A DNA stretch of 64,000 nt, taken from CAVAVT01 sp963592185. Lineage in GTDB: Bacteria > Bacillota > Negativicutes > Selenomonadales > Selenomonadaceae. Where the stretch lies: positions 1-64,000 of the forward strand of contig CAVAVT010000003.1 in NCBI GenBank assembly GCA_963592185.1, in the 5' to 3' direction. Position 1 is the stretch's first letter, and each line of letters starts with the position of its first letter. The translations under genes were made by a program, and so were the position numbers. A model generated the notes under the pieces. That model had not been told where the DNA came from, ran no database searches, and worked only from the letters and a program-made list of their open reading frames with translations. Positions 42,599-51,514 of the stretch are shown in pieces.

Positions 42599-44050
42599 AT
42601 GAAAACAGAAAAGGACAGTGTGGTTTTACTGCAGCTATGCAGGGAAAAAACAAACCTTACCGCCATGCATTGCGAGCTTATAGGCCGTATATACACATGC
42701 CTGGGAATTGTGGGAGATTTGGCAAAAGCCCATGTAACGGTGTATGCGGAAATGAATACTGAGTCTCGTAAATATGTTGTCCTTTCGCAAATCAAGCCTC
42801 ATACGGTATACAGTCCCGTTGAAATGCCGCAGGTGGGAGAGGAAATATCTGTGGTGGAGGAACCACTGGTATCCTATACTTTTGAACATGGTAAATCCAT
42901 CCGGGGCAAGCGTGAATGGTCCCTTGGAAACAGCTATGATATGTATACCTATCCCATTCATTCTGGCAATGAGGTTATTGCTGTTGTAACCCTTACGGTA
43001 TACAACACTGAGTCAGAGGCTGGCAAGTACGGAGAGATTTTGGAGACAGTCAGACTGCTGCTAAATGATGCCAGAAAGCCTCAGGACAGTATACGTTACC
43101 GTCCAATTTCTGCTGGAGATGGAATCATCATATGTGACAAGTACAATAGAATTATTCTTGCCAATCTTTCAGCAGACCGGATATACAAGGTGCTGGGAGT
43201 AGGAAATCTCATAGGGCTGCATCTTTACGACAGACAGCTTACAATGCATATAACCAAGGAAAGTACATCCCCTGGTATTCCAGACGAAAAGGAAATAGAG
43301 GTGGGAGGTCTTATCCTTATGCAGAGGGATATCCCCATTATGGAGGGTGGAACCCTGCTCCGCCGCATTGTTATAATACGGGATGTTACTGAAACCCGGC
43401 AGAAGGACAGGGAAATAAGGGTAAAGTCAGCTGTTATACAGGAGATTCACCATCGTGTAAAAAATAACCTTCAGACCATTGCCAGTCTTTTAAGGCTTCA
43501 GAGCAGACGTTCAAGCTCTCCGGAGGTACGGGAGGCATTAAAGGAAAGCGTCAACAGAATTCTGAGCATTTCTGTGGTGCATGAATACCTGTCTCAGCAG
43601 GATGGTGAGCACATTGACGTGGTGGAGATTACGAAGAATATTTTAAAACAGGTAGCAAAAAATATGGTTTCACCGGATTTCAAGCTGGAAACCCGTTTTG
43701 ATGGACCTGACCTTGTGCTGCCATCCAAGCAGGCTGGAAATATTGCGGTGTGCATAAATGAGCTGGTGCTGAATACCTTAAAACATGCCTTCAAGGGAAG
43801 GAATCATGGACTAATAGGCCTTTCTATTGAAGAAAATGAGGATAGCTATTCCTTGGATATTTATGATGACGGAGTAGGTGTCCAGGAAAAAATCGATATA
43901 GATAAATCCAGATCATTGGGTCTGCAGATTGTCAGAACCTTTGTGGTGGAGGACATGGGTGGCTCCTTTGAACTGTCCGGAGATGAAAATGGAACCCATG
44001 GAAGAATTACCATCCCTAAAAATCTGGATATGGGAGAGGATGATGAGTAA
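42599..44050 (+). CDS. Sensor histidine kinase, HisKA_2 type (PdtaS/EutW-like)
   Basis: A 483-residue cytoplasmic kinase with no membrane segment. An N-terminal GAF-like H_kinase_N domain (about 1-155) is followed by a PAS domain (about 165-265), the HisKA_2 helix with EIHHRVKNNLQTIASLLRLQ (phospho-histidine H284 or H285), and a HATPase domain ending in HGRITIP. This type pairs with ANTAR regulators, as the next gene confirms. ATG 42599 is preferred to 42596 by spacing from AAGGGGAG. The ligand is unknown. Confidence 0.9.
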   Translation: MKTEKDSVVLLQLCREKTNLTAMHCELIGRIYTCLGIVGDLAKAHVTVYAEMNTESRKYVVLSQIKPHTVYSPVEMPQVGEEISVVEEPLVSYTFEHGKSIRGKREWSLGNSYDMYTYPIHSGNEVIAVVTLTVYNTESEAGKYGEILETVRLLLNDARKPQDSIRYRPISAGDGIIICDKYNRIILANLSADRIYKVLGVGNLIGLHLYDRQLTMHITKESTSPGIPDEKEIEVGGLILMQRDIPIMEGGTLLRRIVIIRDVTETRQKDREIRVKSAVIQEIHHRVKNNLQTIASLLRLQSRRSSSPEVREALKESVNRILSISVVHEYLSQQDGEHIDVVEITKNILKQVAKNMVSPDFKLETRFDGPDLVLPSKQAGNIAVCINELVLNTLKHAFKGRNHGLIGLSIEENEDSYSLDIYDDGVGVQEKIDIDKSRSLGLQIVRTFVVEDMGGSFELSGDENGTHGRITIPKNLDMGEDDE

Positions 44051-44628
44051 TGAATGCACTGAGAATAGTAATAGCTGATAACGAATCTATAATAAGAATG
44101 GACCTTAGGGAGCTGCTGGAGGAGGCAGGCCACGAGGTTGTAGGTGAGGCTGTAAACGGCAAGAAGGCTGTGGAGCTTGCAAAAAAGACCAGGCCTGACC
44201 TTGTAATAATGGACATAAAGATGCCGGAAATGGATGGTATTACAGCCTCCAAGATAATTTCAGATGAAAAAATTGCCCCGGTGCTGCTGCTGACAGCCTT
44301 CAGCCAGGCTGACATTGTGGAGAGGGCAAAGGACTCTGGGGTGCTGGCTTATCTTGTAAAGCCGGTACAGGAGGCAAATCTTTTCCCGGCAATTGAGATT
44401 GCTCTGTCAAGATTCAAGGAAATGCAGGATATGGAAGGGGAGCTGGACAAGCTGAAGGACTCCCTGGAGCTTCGTAAAACTTTGGACCGGGCAAAGGGAA
44501 TAATAATGGATACCTTTAAGATAAGCGAGGCGGAGGCATATAAGCGCATCCAGAAATACAGCATGGCAAAAAGAATGTCCATAAAGGAAGTTGCAGAGTC
44601 AATTATCCGCTCGGCAAAAAAGCGGTAA
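44050..44628 (+). CDS. ANTAR-domain response regulator (RNA-binding antiterminator)
   Basis: A 192-residue regulator. The receiver domain covers about residues 1-125 with phospho-acceptor Asp55 (VIMDIKMPE); a coiled linker leads to the ANTAR domain (about 130-188) with DRAKGIIMDTFKISEAEAYKRIQKYSM. ANTAR proteins bind paired RNA hairpins in leaders and prevent termination. It starts on the last base of the kinase stop (TAATG). Target leaders were not identified with confidence. Confidence 0.93.
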   Translation: MNALRIVIADNESIIRMDLRELLEEAGHEVVGEAVNGKKAVELAKKTRPDLVIMDIKMPEMDGITASKIISDEKIAPVLLLTAFSQADIVERAKDSGVLAYLVKPVQEANLFPAIEIALSRFKEMQDMEGELDKLKDSLELRKTLDRAKGIIMDTFKISEAEAYKRIQKYSMAKRMSIKEVAESIIRSAKKR

Positions 44629-44643
44629 AATAATCTTTCATTG

Positions 44644-44683
44644 AGTAATCCTTTGATTTAACCGTCGAAGGATTACTTTTTTG
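44644..44683 (+). terminator. Intrinsic terminator after the ANTAR regulator gene
   Basis: AGTAATCCTT pairs with AAGGATTACT and is followed by a T run. Confidence 0.88.
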
Positions 44684-44711
44684 ATTTTTTGACTTTTTCA
44701 CATTAAACCTA

Positions 44712-44743
44712 TTGACTATTTGACTAAAAGGATATATTATAAT
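44712..44743 (+). promoter_or_regulatory. groESL promoter with an 8-bp-period TTGACT repeat
   Basis: TTGACT (44712) and TATTAT (44735) are 17 bases apart. A second TTGACT starts at 44720, exactly 8 bases after the first, the same spacing as in the clpB promoter arm at 55563-55577. Confidence 0.6.
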
Positions 44744-44752
44744 AATTACAAG

Positions 44753-44779
44753 TTAGCACTCAACATTAATGAGTGCTAA
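44753..44779 (+). promoter_or_regulatory. CIRCE operator (HrcA binding site)
   Basis: A perfect copy of TTAGCACTC, nine bases, GAGTGCTAA lies just downstream of the predicted start of transcription. HrcA repression of groESL, relieved on heat shock, is expected. Confidence 0.97.
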
Positions 44780-44814
44780 TAAAATAGGAATTAATCTTAA
44801 GGAGGAAGATAAAT

Positions 44815-45096
44815 ATGATTAAGCCGTTAGGTGACAGAGTAGTCATTGAAGTTTCAGAGGGCGATGTTAAAACCGCAAGCGGAATCGTACTTCCGGATAC
44901 TGCAAAGGAGAAGCCACAGAAGGGCATTGTTGTTGCAGTAGGCGCAGGTGAATATAAAGATGGACAGCGTATCCCTATGGAAGTAAAGGTTGGGGATGCA
45001 GTTATTTACTCCAAGTACGCAGGTACTGAGGTTAAGGTAGATGGCAAGGATTATCTGATTGTTCGTCAGAACGACATTCTTGCAATCGCAGAGTAA
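44815..45096 (+). CDS. groES: Co-chaperonin GroES
   Basis: Lid of the GroEL folding chamber; 93 residues beginning MIKPLGDRVVIEVSE, with the mobile loop TASGIVLPDTAKEKPQ and the ending DYLIVRQNDILAIAE. It follows the CIRCE element and an AAGGAGG site and is 42 bases before groEL. Confidence 0.98.
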   Translation: MIKPLGDRVVIEVSEGDVKTASGIVLPDTAKEKPQKGIVVAVGAGEYKDGQRIPMEVKVGDAVIYSKYAGTEVKVDGKDYLIVRQNDILAIAE

Positions 45097-45138
45097 TTTT
45101 GAAATATTACATAGTGAATATATTGGAGGCAGTTTAAT

Positions 45139-46773
45139 ATGGCTAAACAGATTTTATTTGATGAAGAAGCACGCCGTGCTCTTGGCAGAGGCGTAGATGC
45201 ACTTGCTGATGCTGTAAAAGTTACCCTTGGACCAAAGGGCCGTAATGTAGTTCTTGAGAAGAAGTTCGGTGCTCCGACTATTACCAACGATGGTGTTACC
45301 ATTGCTCGTGATATTGAGCTTGAGGATCCATTCGAGAACATGGGCGCACAGCTCGTTAAGGAAGTTGCTACAAAGACCAATGATGTAGCTGGTGACGGTA
45401 CTACCACCGCAACCCTCCTTGCACAGGCAATGATTCGTGAAGGTATGCGCAATGTTGCTGCAGGTGCAAACCCGATGGGCCTGAAGAAGGGCATTGAGAC
45501 CGCTGTAAACAAGCTGGTTGAAGAGATTAAGACTGTAGCTAAGCCTGTTGAGAGCAAGAGCGCTGTAGCACAGGTAGCTACCATTTCCTCCGCTGATGAG
45601 GAAATCGGCGATTACATTGCTGATGCAATGGAGAAGGTTGGCAAGGACGGCGTTATCACCGTTGAGGAGTCCAAGACCATGAACACCAACCTTTCCGTAG
45701 TAGAAGGTATGCAGTTCGACCGTGGATACATTTCCCCGTACATGGTTACAGATACCGACAAGATGGAAGCTGTTCTCGATGATCCTTACATCCTGGTAAC
45801 TGACCGCAAGATTTCTGCAATTGCTGATATTCTCCCTGTTCTTGAGCAGGTTGTAAAGCAGGGCAAGGAAATCATGATTATCGCTGAGGATCTTGATGGT
45901 GAGGCGCTGGCTACCATCGTTGTAAACAAGCTCCGTGGTACTTTCAAGGCTCTGGCTGTAAAGGCTCCTGGCTTCGGCGACCGCCGCAAGGCTATGCTCG
46001 AGGATATCGCAATCCTTACCGGTGCAACTGTTATCACCGAGGATCTTGGCCGCAAGCTTGACAGCGTAACTATTGAGGATCTTGGCCGTGCACGTCAGGT
46101 TCGTTCTTCCAAGGAAGAGACTGTAATCGTTGACGGTTATGGCGATAAGGAAGCTATTGCAGCTCGTGTAGCTACTATCCGCAAGCAGATTGCTGAGACT
46201 ACTTCCGATTTCGACAAAGAGAAGCTCCAGGAGCGTCTTGCAAAACTCTCCGGCGGCGTTGCTGTTATTGAAATCGGTGCAGCTACCGAAGTAGAGATGA
46301 AGGACAAGAAGTACCGTGTAGAGGATGCTCTCAATGCAACTCGTGCTGCAGTTGAAGAGGGTATTGTTGCCGGCGGCGGCACCACTTTCATCCACATCCT
46401 TTCCTCCCTCGATGAGCTTGAGGCTGAGGGCGATGTAAAGACTGGTATCAGCATTGTAAAGCGTGCTATTGAGGAGCCGGTTCGTCAGATTGCTGAAAAT
46501 GCAGGTCTTGAGGGCTCTGTAGTTGTAGCAAACGTAAAGAAGGCTGACAGCGGTGTTGGCTTCAATGCTGCAACCGGCGAATATGTTGATATGATTGCAG
46601 CTGGTATCGTTGACCCTGCAAAGGTTACCCGTTCTGCACTTCAGAATGCAGCAAGCATTGCAGCTATGGTTCTCACTACTGAGACTCTTGTTGCTGATAA
46701 GCCAGCTCCGGCAGGACAGGCTGATGCAGCAGGTGCAGCAGGCATGGGCGGCGGAATGCCGGGCATGATGTAA
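45139..46773 (+). CDS. groEL: Chaperonin GroEL
   Basis: ATP-driven 60-kDa folding chamber; 544 residues. Conserved parts are KVTLGPKGRNVVLEKKFGAPTITNDG, the ATPase aspartate in GDGTTTATLLAQAM, and the glycine-methionine tail GMGGGMPGMM. The bias toward a few codons is strong, in keeping with high expression. A hairpin with a T tract follows at 46827. Confidence 0.98.
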   Translation: MAKQILFDEEARRALGRGVDALADAVKVTLGPKGRNVVLEKKFGAPTITNDGVTIARDIELEDPFENMGAQLVKEVATKTNDVAGDGTTTATLLAQAMIREGMRNVAAGANPMGLKKGIETAVNKLVEEIKTVAKPVESKSAVAQVATISSADEEIGDYIADAMEKVGKDGVITVEESKTMNTNLSVVEGMQFDRGYISPYMVTDTDKMEAVLDDPYILVTDRKISAIADILPVLEQVVKQGKEIMIIAEDLDGEALATIVVNKLRGTFKALAVKAPGFGDRRKAMLEDIAILTGATVITEDLGRKLDSVTIEDLGRARQVRSSKEETVIVDGYGDKEAIAARVATIRKQIAETTSDFDKEKLQERLAKLSGGVAVIEIGAATEVEMKDKKYRVEDALNATRAAVEEGIVAGGGTTFIHILSSLDELEAEGDVKTGISIVKRAIEEPVRQIAENAGLEGSVVVANVKKADSGVGFNAATGEYVDMIAAGIVDPAKVTRSALQNAASIAAMVLTTETLVADKPAPAGQADAAGAAGMGGGMPGMM

Positions 46774-46782
46774 TCAGCGTGC

Positions 46783-46811
46783 TTGACAGTCATTAGCGTA
46801 TACATTAAAAT
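46783..46811 (+). promoter_or_regulatory. Strong promoter of the glmS leader
   Basis: TTGACA and TAAAAT are 17 bases apart, ten bases after the groEL stop, predicting a start near 46818, before the terminator at 46827. Confidence 0.6.
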
Positions 46812-46826
46812 ATTGTCAGCAGTGGT

Positions 46827-46856
46827 AAAAGGGGCACAGTGCGTGTCCCTTTTCCT
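46827..46856 (+). terminator. Terminator hairpin between groEL and the glmS ribozyme
   Basis: AAAAGGGGCAC pairs with GTGTCCCTTTT (one G-T pair), leading to CCTTGTTT. It could end groESL transcripts and also attenuate transcripts from the promoter at 46783. Confidence 0.75.
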
Positions 46857-46950
46857 TGTTTATACTGTTACTTGGAGGATGGCTTATCCTGTTGCCAGCT
46901 CCGGGGCCGGGATGCCGGTTAGTGAAAAAATAAGGGATTCCCTTGTTTTA

Positions 46951-47095
46951 GCGCATGGTCTTGTCTTTGCAAGATGACGAGGAAGAGGTTTGTCGAAATA
47001 TCAGCGGATGCCTCTCGGCTTTATTCAGTCGATAAGGGCTGCAAAATCCATCAGGTGACTGATGGGACAATGCAGTATGTAAGAATAAAAACAGG
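46951..47095 (+). ncRNA. glmS ribozyme (glucosamine-6-phosphate-activated)
   Basis: Core segments match the glmS ribozyme in order: GCGC at the cleavage site (after A46950), GACGAGGAAGAGGTTTGTCG, AGCGGATGCCTCTCGGCT, and a helical 3' part ending near GGGACAATGCAG. The RNA cuts its own 5' end when glucosamine-6-phosphate is plentiful, exposing the glmS message to decay. The 3' limit is approximate. Confidence 0.93.
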
Positions 47096-47131
47096 AAATA
47101 TTAATTTCATGTTTTATGGAGGTAGATTATT

Positions 47132-48961
47132 ATGTGCGGTATCGTAGGATATGTAGGCTCCAACCAGGCTGAGCCGTTTTTGATTGAGGGTCTTACAAAG
47201 CTGGAATATCGTGGTTATGACTCTGCTGGTATTGCTGTTTTCGATGGAGAAAAAATCCGTATTGAGAAGAGCGTAGGTCGTCTTGCAGCACTGACTGATA
47301 AGGTTAAGGGGGATGAACCACAGGGCTGCATCGGTATAGGACACACCAGATGGGCAACCCACGGTCGTCCGTCAGACAGCAACTCCCATCCTCATGCAGA
47401 CTGCTCTGGGGATTTTGTTGTTGTTCATAACGGTATTATCGAGAACTATCTTTCCCTGAAGGAAGACCTTATAAAGAAGGGGCATGTATTTAAGTCTGAG
47501 ACTGATACAGAGGTTCTGCCGCATCTTTTGGAAGAGGTTTACAACGGAGATTTTGAGGCTTCTGTACGTGAGGTTCTCCGCCGTATTGAAGGTTCCTACT
47601 CTCTGGTATTCATGTGCCGTCATCATCCGGATACTCTCATTTGCACAAAGCAGGACAATCCGCTGGTAATCGGCCTTGGTGAGGGAGAGAACTTCATCGC
47701 TTCCGATATCCCGGCAATTATCAGCCGTACCCGCCGTACATACATCATTAATGACGGTGAGGTTGCTGTTGTAAAGAAGGACTCCGTATGGATTACAAAC
47801 CGTCAGGGCGAGCCTGTAACCAAGAAAGTATTTGAGGTGAACTGGAACGCTGAGGCAGCTGAAAAGGGCGGCTATGAGCATTTCATGCTGAAGGAGATTC
47901 ACGAGCAGCCCAAGGCTATCAGAGATACAATGTCCGCTCGTATTGCAAAGGATGACAGCGCTGTTATTCTTGACGAGCTGAAGTGGACTGAGGGATACTT
48001 GAATTCCTTCAATAAGATTTTCATTGTTGCATGCGGTACAGCTTATCATGCAGGTCTTGTGGGCAAGTATTACATTGAGCGCATGGCACGCATTCCGGTT
48101 GAAACTGACATTGCATCTGAGTTCCGCTATAGGAATCCTATTATTGATGACAATACACTTACCATTGTTATCAGCCAGTCCGGTGAGACCATTGATACCT
48201 TGGCAGCCTTGAAGGAGGCAAAGCGCCTTGGCTCAAAGACTCTGGCTATTACCAATGTTGTAGGCTCCTCCATTGCACGTGAGGCAGATCAGACAATCTA
48301 TACCTGGGCTGGTCCGGAGATTGCTGTTGCGTCCACAAAGGCATATACTACCCAGCTTATTACCATGTTCCTGCTAGCAGCATACATGGCTGGCATCCGC
48401 AAGACCATTCCTACAGAGCGCATGAAGGAGCTTCTCGGAATGCTTCGTGACCTGCCGGATCAGATTAACCGCACCATGGAGGATGAGGAATCCCTTAAGA
48501 CCTTTGCAAAGCAGTATGGCTTTAATGAGGATGTATTCTTTATCGGACGTTCCCTGGACTATGATGTGGCTCTGGAAGGTTCTCTGAAGCTGAAGGAGAT
48601 TTCCTACATTCATGCAGAGGCATACGCTGCAGGCGAGCTTAAGCACGGTACCCTTGCGCTGATTGTTGAGGGCGTTCCTGTTATCGCACTGGCTACCCAG
48701 AAGAGTGTATATGAAAAGACGCTGTCCAACATTAAGGAAGTTAAGGCTAGAGATGCTGTTGTTATCGGTATCGCTGCTGAGGGAGACAATGAGCTTGAAA
48801 AGTATGTTGACCATGTAATCAAGGTTCCGCAGACTGATGAGCTTATTATTCCGCTGCTGGCTGTTGTACCACTGCAGCTTCTTGCTTACTACACAGCTAT
48901 TACCCGTGGCTGCGATGTGGATAAGCCTAGAAACCTTGCTAAGTCCGTTACTGTTGAGTAA
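47132..48961 (+). CDS. glmS: Glutamine--fructose-6-phosphate aminotransferase (isomerizing)
   Basis: Makes glucosamine 6-phosphate, the first step toward UDP-GlcNAc, which glmU at 2.1 kb finishes. Cys2 (MCGIVGYVG) is the N-terminal nucleophile of the glutaminase domain (about 1-240). Two SIS domains follow, with ACGTAYHAGLVGKYYIE, SQSGETIDTLAALKEAK and the C-terminal DVDKPRNLAKSVTVE. The length of 609 residues is typical. Controlled by the upstream ribozyme. Confidence 0.98.
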   Translation: MCGIVGYVGSNQAEPFLIEGLTKLEYRGYDSAGIAVFDGEKIRIEKSVGRLAALTDKVKGDEPQGCIGIGHTRWATHGRPSDSNSHPHADCSGDFVVVHNGIIENYLSLKEDLIKKGHVFKSETDTEVLPHLLEEVYNGDFEASVREVLRRIEGSYSLVFMCRHHPDTLICTKQDNPLVIGLGEGENFIASDIPAIISRTRRTYIINDGEVAVVKKDSVWITNRQGEPVTKKVFEVNWNAEAAEKGGYEHFMLKEIHEQPKAIRDTMSARIAKDDSAVILDELKWTEGYLNSFNKIFIVACGTAYHAGLVGKYYIERMARIPVETDIASEFRYRNPIIDDNTLTIVISQSGETIDTLAALKEAKRLGSKTLAITNVVGSSIAREADQTIYTWAGPEIAVASTKAYTTQLITMFLLAAYMAGIRKTIPTERMKELLGMLRDLPDQINRTMEDEESLKTFAKQYGFNEDVFFIGRSLDYDVALEGSLKLKEISYIHAEAYAAGELKHGTLALIVEGVPVIALATQKSVYEKTLSNIKEVKARDAVVIGIAAEGDNELEKYVDHVIKVPQTDELIIPLLAVVPLQLLAYYTAITRGCDVDKPRNLAKSVTVE

Positions 48962-48972
48962 TTGAATACAGA

Positions 48973-49013
48973 AAAGCCCAGCTTGGGAATCAATCCTGAG
49001 CCGGGCTTTTTTT
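48973..49013. terminator. Terminator between glmS and the TSUP gene
   Basis: AAAGCCC pairs with GGGCTTT, with inner AGCTTGGG/CCTGAGC pairing, then a T run. The A run on the left may let it serve the convergent minus-strand gene too. Confidence 0.85.
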
Positions 49014-49027
49014 GCATGTAAAAGATA

Positions 49028-49786
49028 TTAATGAAAGTAGTCAAATATCTGTTTTCCAATAAGTACGGTGGTCATGACTATAAACAGGGGGCGGACGTAG
49101 GCAGCACCCTTTGAGAGTGCCATTTTTGCACCGCAGCGAGCTCCGAGTATCATTGCAAGGCCCATGGGGAGCACGTAGGAGTAGTTCACCTGGTCAAGGT
49201 ATATGAAAAGGATTACCGCTGAAAGATTGCTGGCAAAATTCAGTGCTCTGGCATTTGCAGCGGCTCTGAGAAAATCAAAGCCTATGCATAGAAAGGCAAA
49301 GAGAAGGAAGGAGCCGGTTCCAGGACCGAAGAAGCCGTCATAGATTCCGAAGCATAATGCGGTGAGCATACTTAAAAGCATGGTCTTTTTTGTCATACCC
49401 TTGTAGCTGGAGGTATCTCCCCAGTCTTTTCTAACCATACTGTATATGGCAACAGCAATAAGCATGACTATAACCAGAGGACGGAGAAAATCAGATGGAA
49501 TCATCCTTACAAGGAAAACTCCGATGGCAGAGCCTATAAGGGAAAGGGGACATAATTTTTTTACCAAATCAATATCCACCTTGCCGGAGCGTATAAAAGT
49601 GATAAAGCTGGACAGTGCGCCAAGTACAGAGCATGCCTTGTTTGTGCCAAGAACCTGAATGGGAGGCAGTCCTGTGGACATTAGCGTGGGGATGGATATG
49701 AGTCCTCCGCCCCCAACAACCGCATCCACAAAGGCCGCAATGAAGCCCATTACAGCAAGAAAAATCGATATCTGAATATCATCCAT
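49028..49786 (-). CDS. TSUP family permease (TauE/SafE type)
   Basis: A 252-residue membrane protein with about eight helices. The N-terminal GFIAAFVDAVVGGGGLISIPTLM and the repeat-like GIYDGFFGPGTGSFLLFAF are family signatures. Members export sulfite, sulfoacetate or similar sulfur anions; the cargo here is unknown. The ATG at 49786 with AAAGGA upstream is preferred over a TTG at 49804. It is divergent from guaB. Confidence 0.9.
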   Translation of the reverse strand: MDDIQISIFLAVMGFIAAFVDAVVGGGGLISIPTLMSTGLPPIQVLGTNKACSVLGALSSFITFIRSGKVDIDLVKKLCPLSLIGSAIGVFLVRMIPSDFLRPLVIVMLIAVAIYSMVRKDWGDTSSYKGMTKKTMLLSMLTALCFGIYDGFFGPGTGSFLLFAFLCIGFDFLRAAANARALNFASNLSAVILFIYLDQVNYSYVLPMGLAMILGARCGAKMALSKGAAYVRPLFIVMTTVLIGKQIFDYFH

Positions 49787-49891
49787 AGATAACAGTCCTT
49801 TCAAAAAACAATACGTACATCATTATACAATATAATTGTAATTAGAAAAAGCTTTCACTAATATGCAGAATAATTCAACGTGATTTTGCAA

Positions 49892-49921
49892 TTGACAGTA
49901 GTTTATTATTGTAATAAACTA
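49892..49921 (+). promoter_or_regulatory. guaB promoter with a palindromic operator
   Basis: TTGACA (49892) and TAAACT (49915) are 17 bases apart. TAGTTTATT (49899-49907) and AATAAACTA (49913-49921) form a perfect 9-bp inverted repeat over the spacer and -10. Confidence 0.55.
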
Positions 49922-49992
49922 GTAACAATATCTGGGGAAACCGTTGCGAAAATATGGGTTCACCGGACAAATTTTATAGAAAAGAAGGGGTT

Positions 49993-51501
49993 ATGTTGGC
50001 ATTTTATTTTAAAGAACCATCGCATACTTTTGGAGAATATCTTCTCGTACCGGGCTATTCATCGGACAAGTGCATTCCGGCGAATGTTTCCCTGAAGACT
50101 CCGCTGGTTAAGTTCAAAAAGGGTGAAGAGCCTAAGATTACCATGAATATTCCGATGACTTCTGCAATCATGCAGGCCGTTTCAGATGATAAAATGGCCA
50201 TTGCACTTGCAAAGGAAGGCGGCGTATCCTTTGTTTACGGTTCTCAGACCATTGAGCAGGAAGCTGCAATGATTCGCCGTGTAAAGAACTATAAGTCCGG
50301 ATTTGTAAGCAGTGATTCTAATATTAAGCCGACAACTACCCTTGGTGAAATTCTTGCACTTTTGGAGAAGACCGGCCATTCCACAATGGCTGTTACCGAG
50401 GACGGCACTCCCACCGGCAAGCTGGTTGGTATCGTTACAAGCCGTGACTACCGTGTAACACGCATGAGCATGGATACTCCTGCAAGCGAGTTCATGACTC
50501 CTTTTGAGAGACTGATTCATGCAGATGCAGAAACCACTACTCTTCCTCAGGCAAATGACCTGATTTGGGAGCACAAGCTCAACATGCTTCCTTTGATTGA
50601 CAAAAATCAGCGCCTCCGTTACATGGTATTCCGCAAGGATTACACTGACAACAAGGAGAATGAGCTGGAGCTTATCGACAATAACAAGCGTTACATCGTA
50701 GGTGCTGGTATCAATACTCGTGACTACGCTGAGCGTGTTCCTGCACTGCTGGAGGCTGGCGCAGATGTACTGTGCATTGACTCCTCCGAGGGTTTCTCTG
50801 AGTGGCAGCGCATTACATTGAAGTATATCCATGAGCATTTCGGCGAGGATGTAAAGGTTGGTGCCGGAAACGTAGTTGATGCTGAAGGCTTCCGCTTCCT
50901 GGCTGAGGCTGGCGCAGATTTCATTAAGGTAGGTATCGGCGGCGGTTCCATCTGTATCACCCGTGAGACTAAGGGTATCGGACGTGGACAGGCTACAGCT
51001 CTTATCGATGTTTGCGCAGCTCGTGATGAGTATTACAAGGAAACTGGCGTATACATTCCTGTATGCTCCGACGGCGGTCTTGTTCATGACTACCACATGA
51101 CCCTTGCACTGGCTATGGGCGCAGACTTCCTGATGCTGGGACGTTACTTCTCCCGTTTCGATGAAAGCCCCACGGACAAGGTTAAAATCAATGGTACTTT
51201 CTACAAAGAGTACTGGGGCGAAGGTTCCAACCGTGCCCGCAACTGGATGCGTTACGACTTGGGCGGAGACAAGAAGCTTTCCTTCGAGGAGGGCGTTGAC
51301 TCCTATGTTCCTTACGCAGGACCTTTGAAGGACAATGTTAATATTACCCTTTCCAAGGTTCGTTCCACCATGTGTAACTGCGGTGCTCTTTCACTGCCTG
51401 AGCTTCGTGAAAAGGCTAAGCTCACACTGGTATCCGCAACAAGCATCGTCGAGGGTGGCTCCCATGACGTTATCCTGAAGGATACAGTAGGACACAATTA
51501 A
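49993..51501 (+). CDS. guaB: Inosine-5'-monophosphate dehydrogenase
   Basis: Oxidises IMP to XMP, the committed step to guanine nucleotides. The 502-residue barrel has a CBS pair inserted at about 104-225, the catalytic loop GIGGGSICITRE with Cys321, and the flap segment EGSNRARNWMRYD. The N-terminal and flap sequences differ from the usual bacterial enzyme and look closer to the form known from Tritrichomonas (catalytic Cys319). ATG 49993 follows GAAGGGG; an ATG at 49954 has no ribosome site. Confidence 0.92.
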   Translation: MLAFYFKEPSHTFGEYLLVPGYSSDKCIPANVSLKTPLVKFKKGEEPKITMNIPMTSAIMQAVSDDKMAIALAKEGGVSFVYGSQTIEQEAAMIRRVKNYKSGFVSSDSNIKPTTTLGEILALLEKTGHSTMAVTEDGTPTGKLVGIVTSRDYRVTRMSMDTPASEFMTPFERLIHADAETTTLPQANDLIWEHKLNMLPLIDKNQRLRYMVFRKDYTDNKENELELIDNNKRYIVGAGINTRDYAERVPALLEAGADVLCIDSSEGFSEWQRITLKYIHEHFGEDVKVGAGNVVDAEGFRFLAEAGADFIKVGIGGGSICITRETKGIGRGQATALIDVCAARDEYYKETGVYIPVCSDGGLVHDYHMTLALAMGADFLMLGRYFSRFDESPTDKVKINGTFYKEYWGEGSNRARNWMRYDLGGDKKLSFEEGVDSYVPYAGPLKDNVNITLSKVRSTMCNCGALSLPELREKAKLTLVSATSIVEGGSHDVILKDTVGHN

Positions 51502-51514
51502 TTTATAGTTTACA

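Noticed and set aside
45154..46395. Minus-strand frame of 413 codons opposite groEL
   Set aside because: Shadow frame caused by groEL codon bias.
46783..46977. Plus-strand frame of 64 codons between groEL and glmS
   Set aside because: It overlaps the promoter, terminator and the start of the glmS ribozyme and has no ribosome site.
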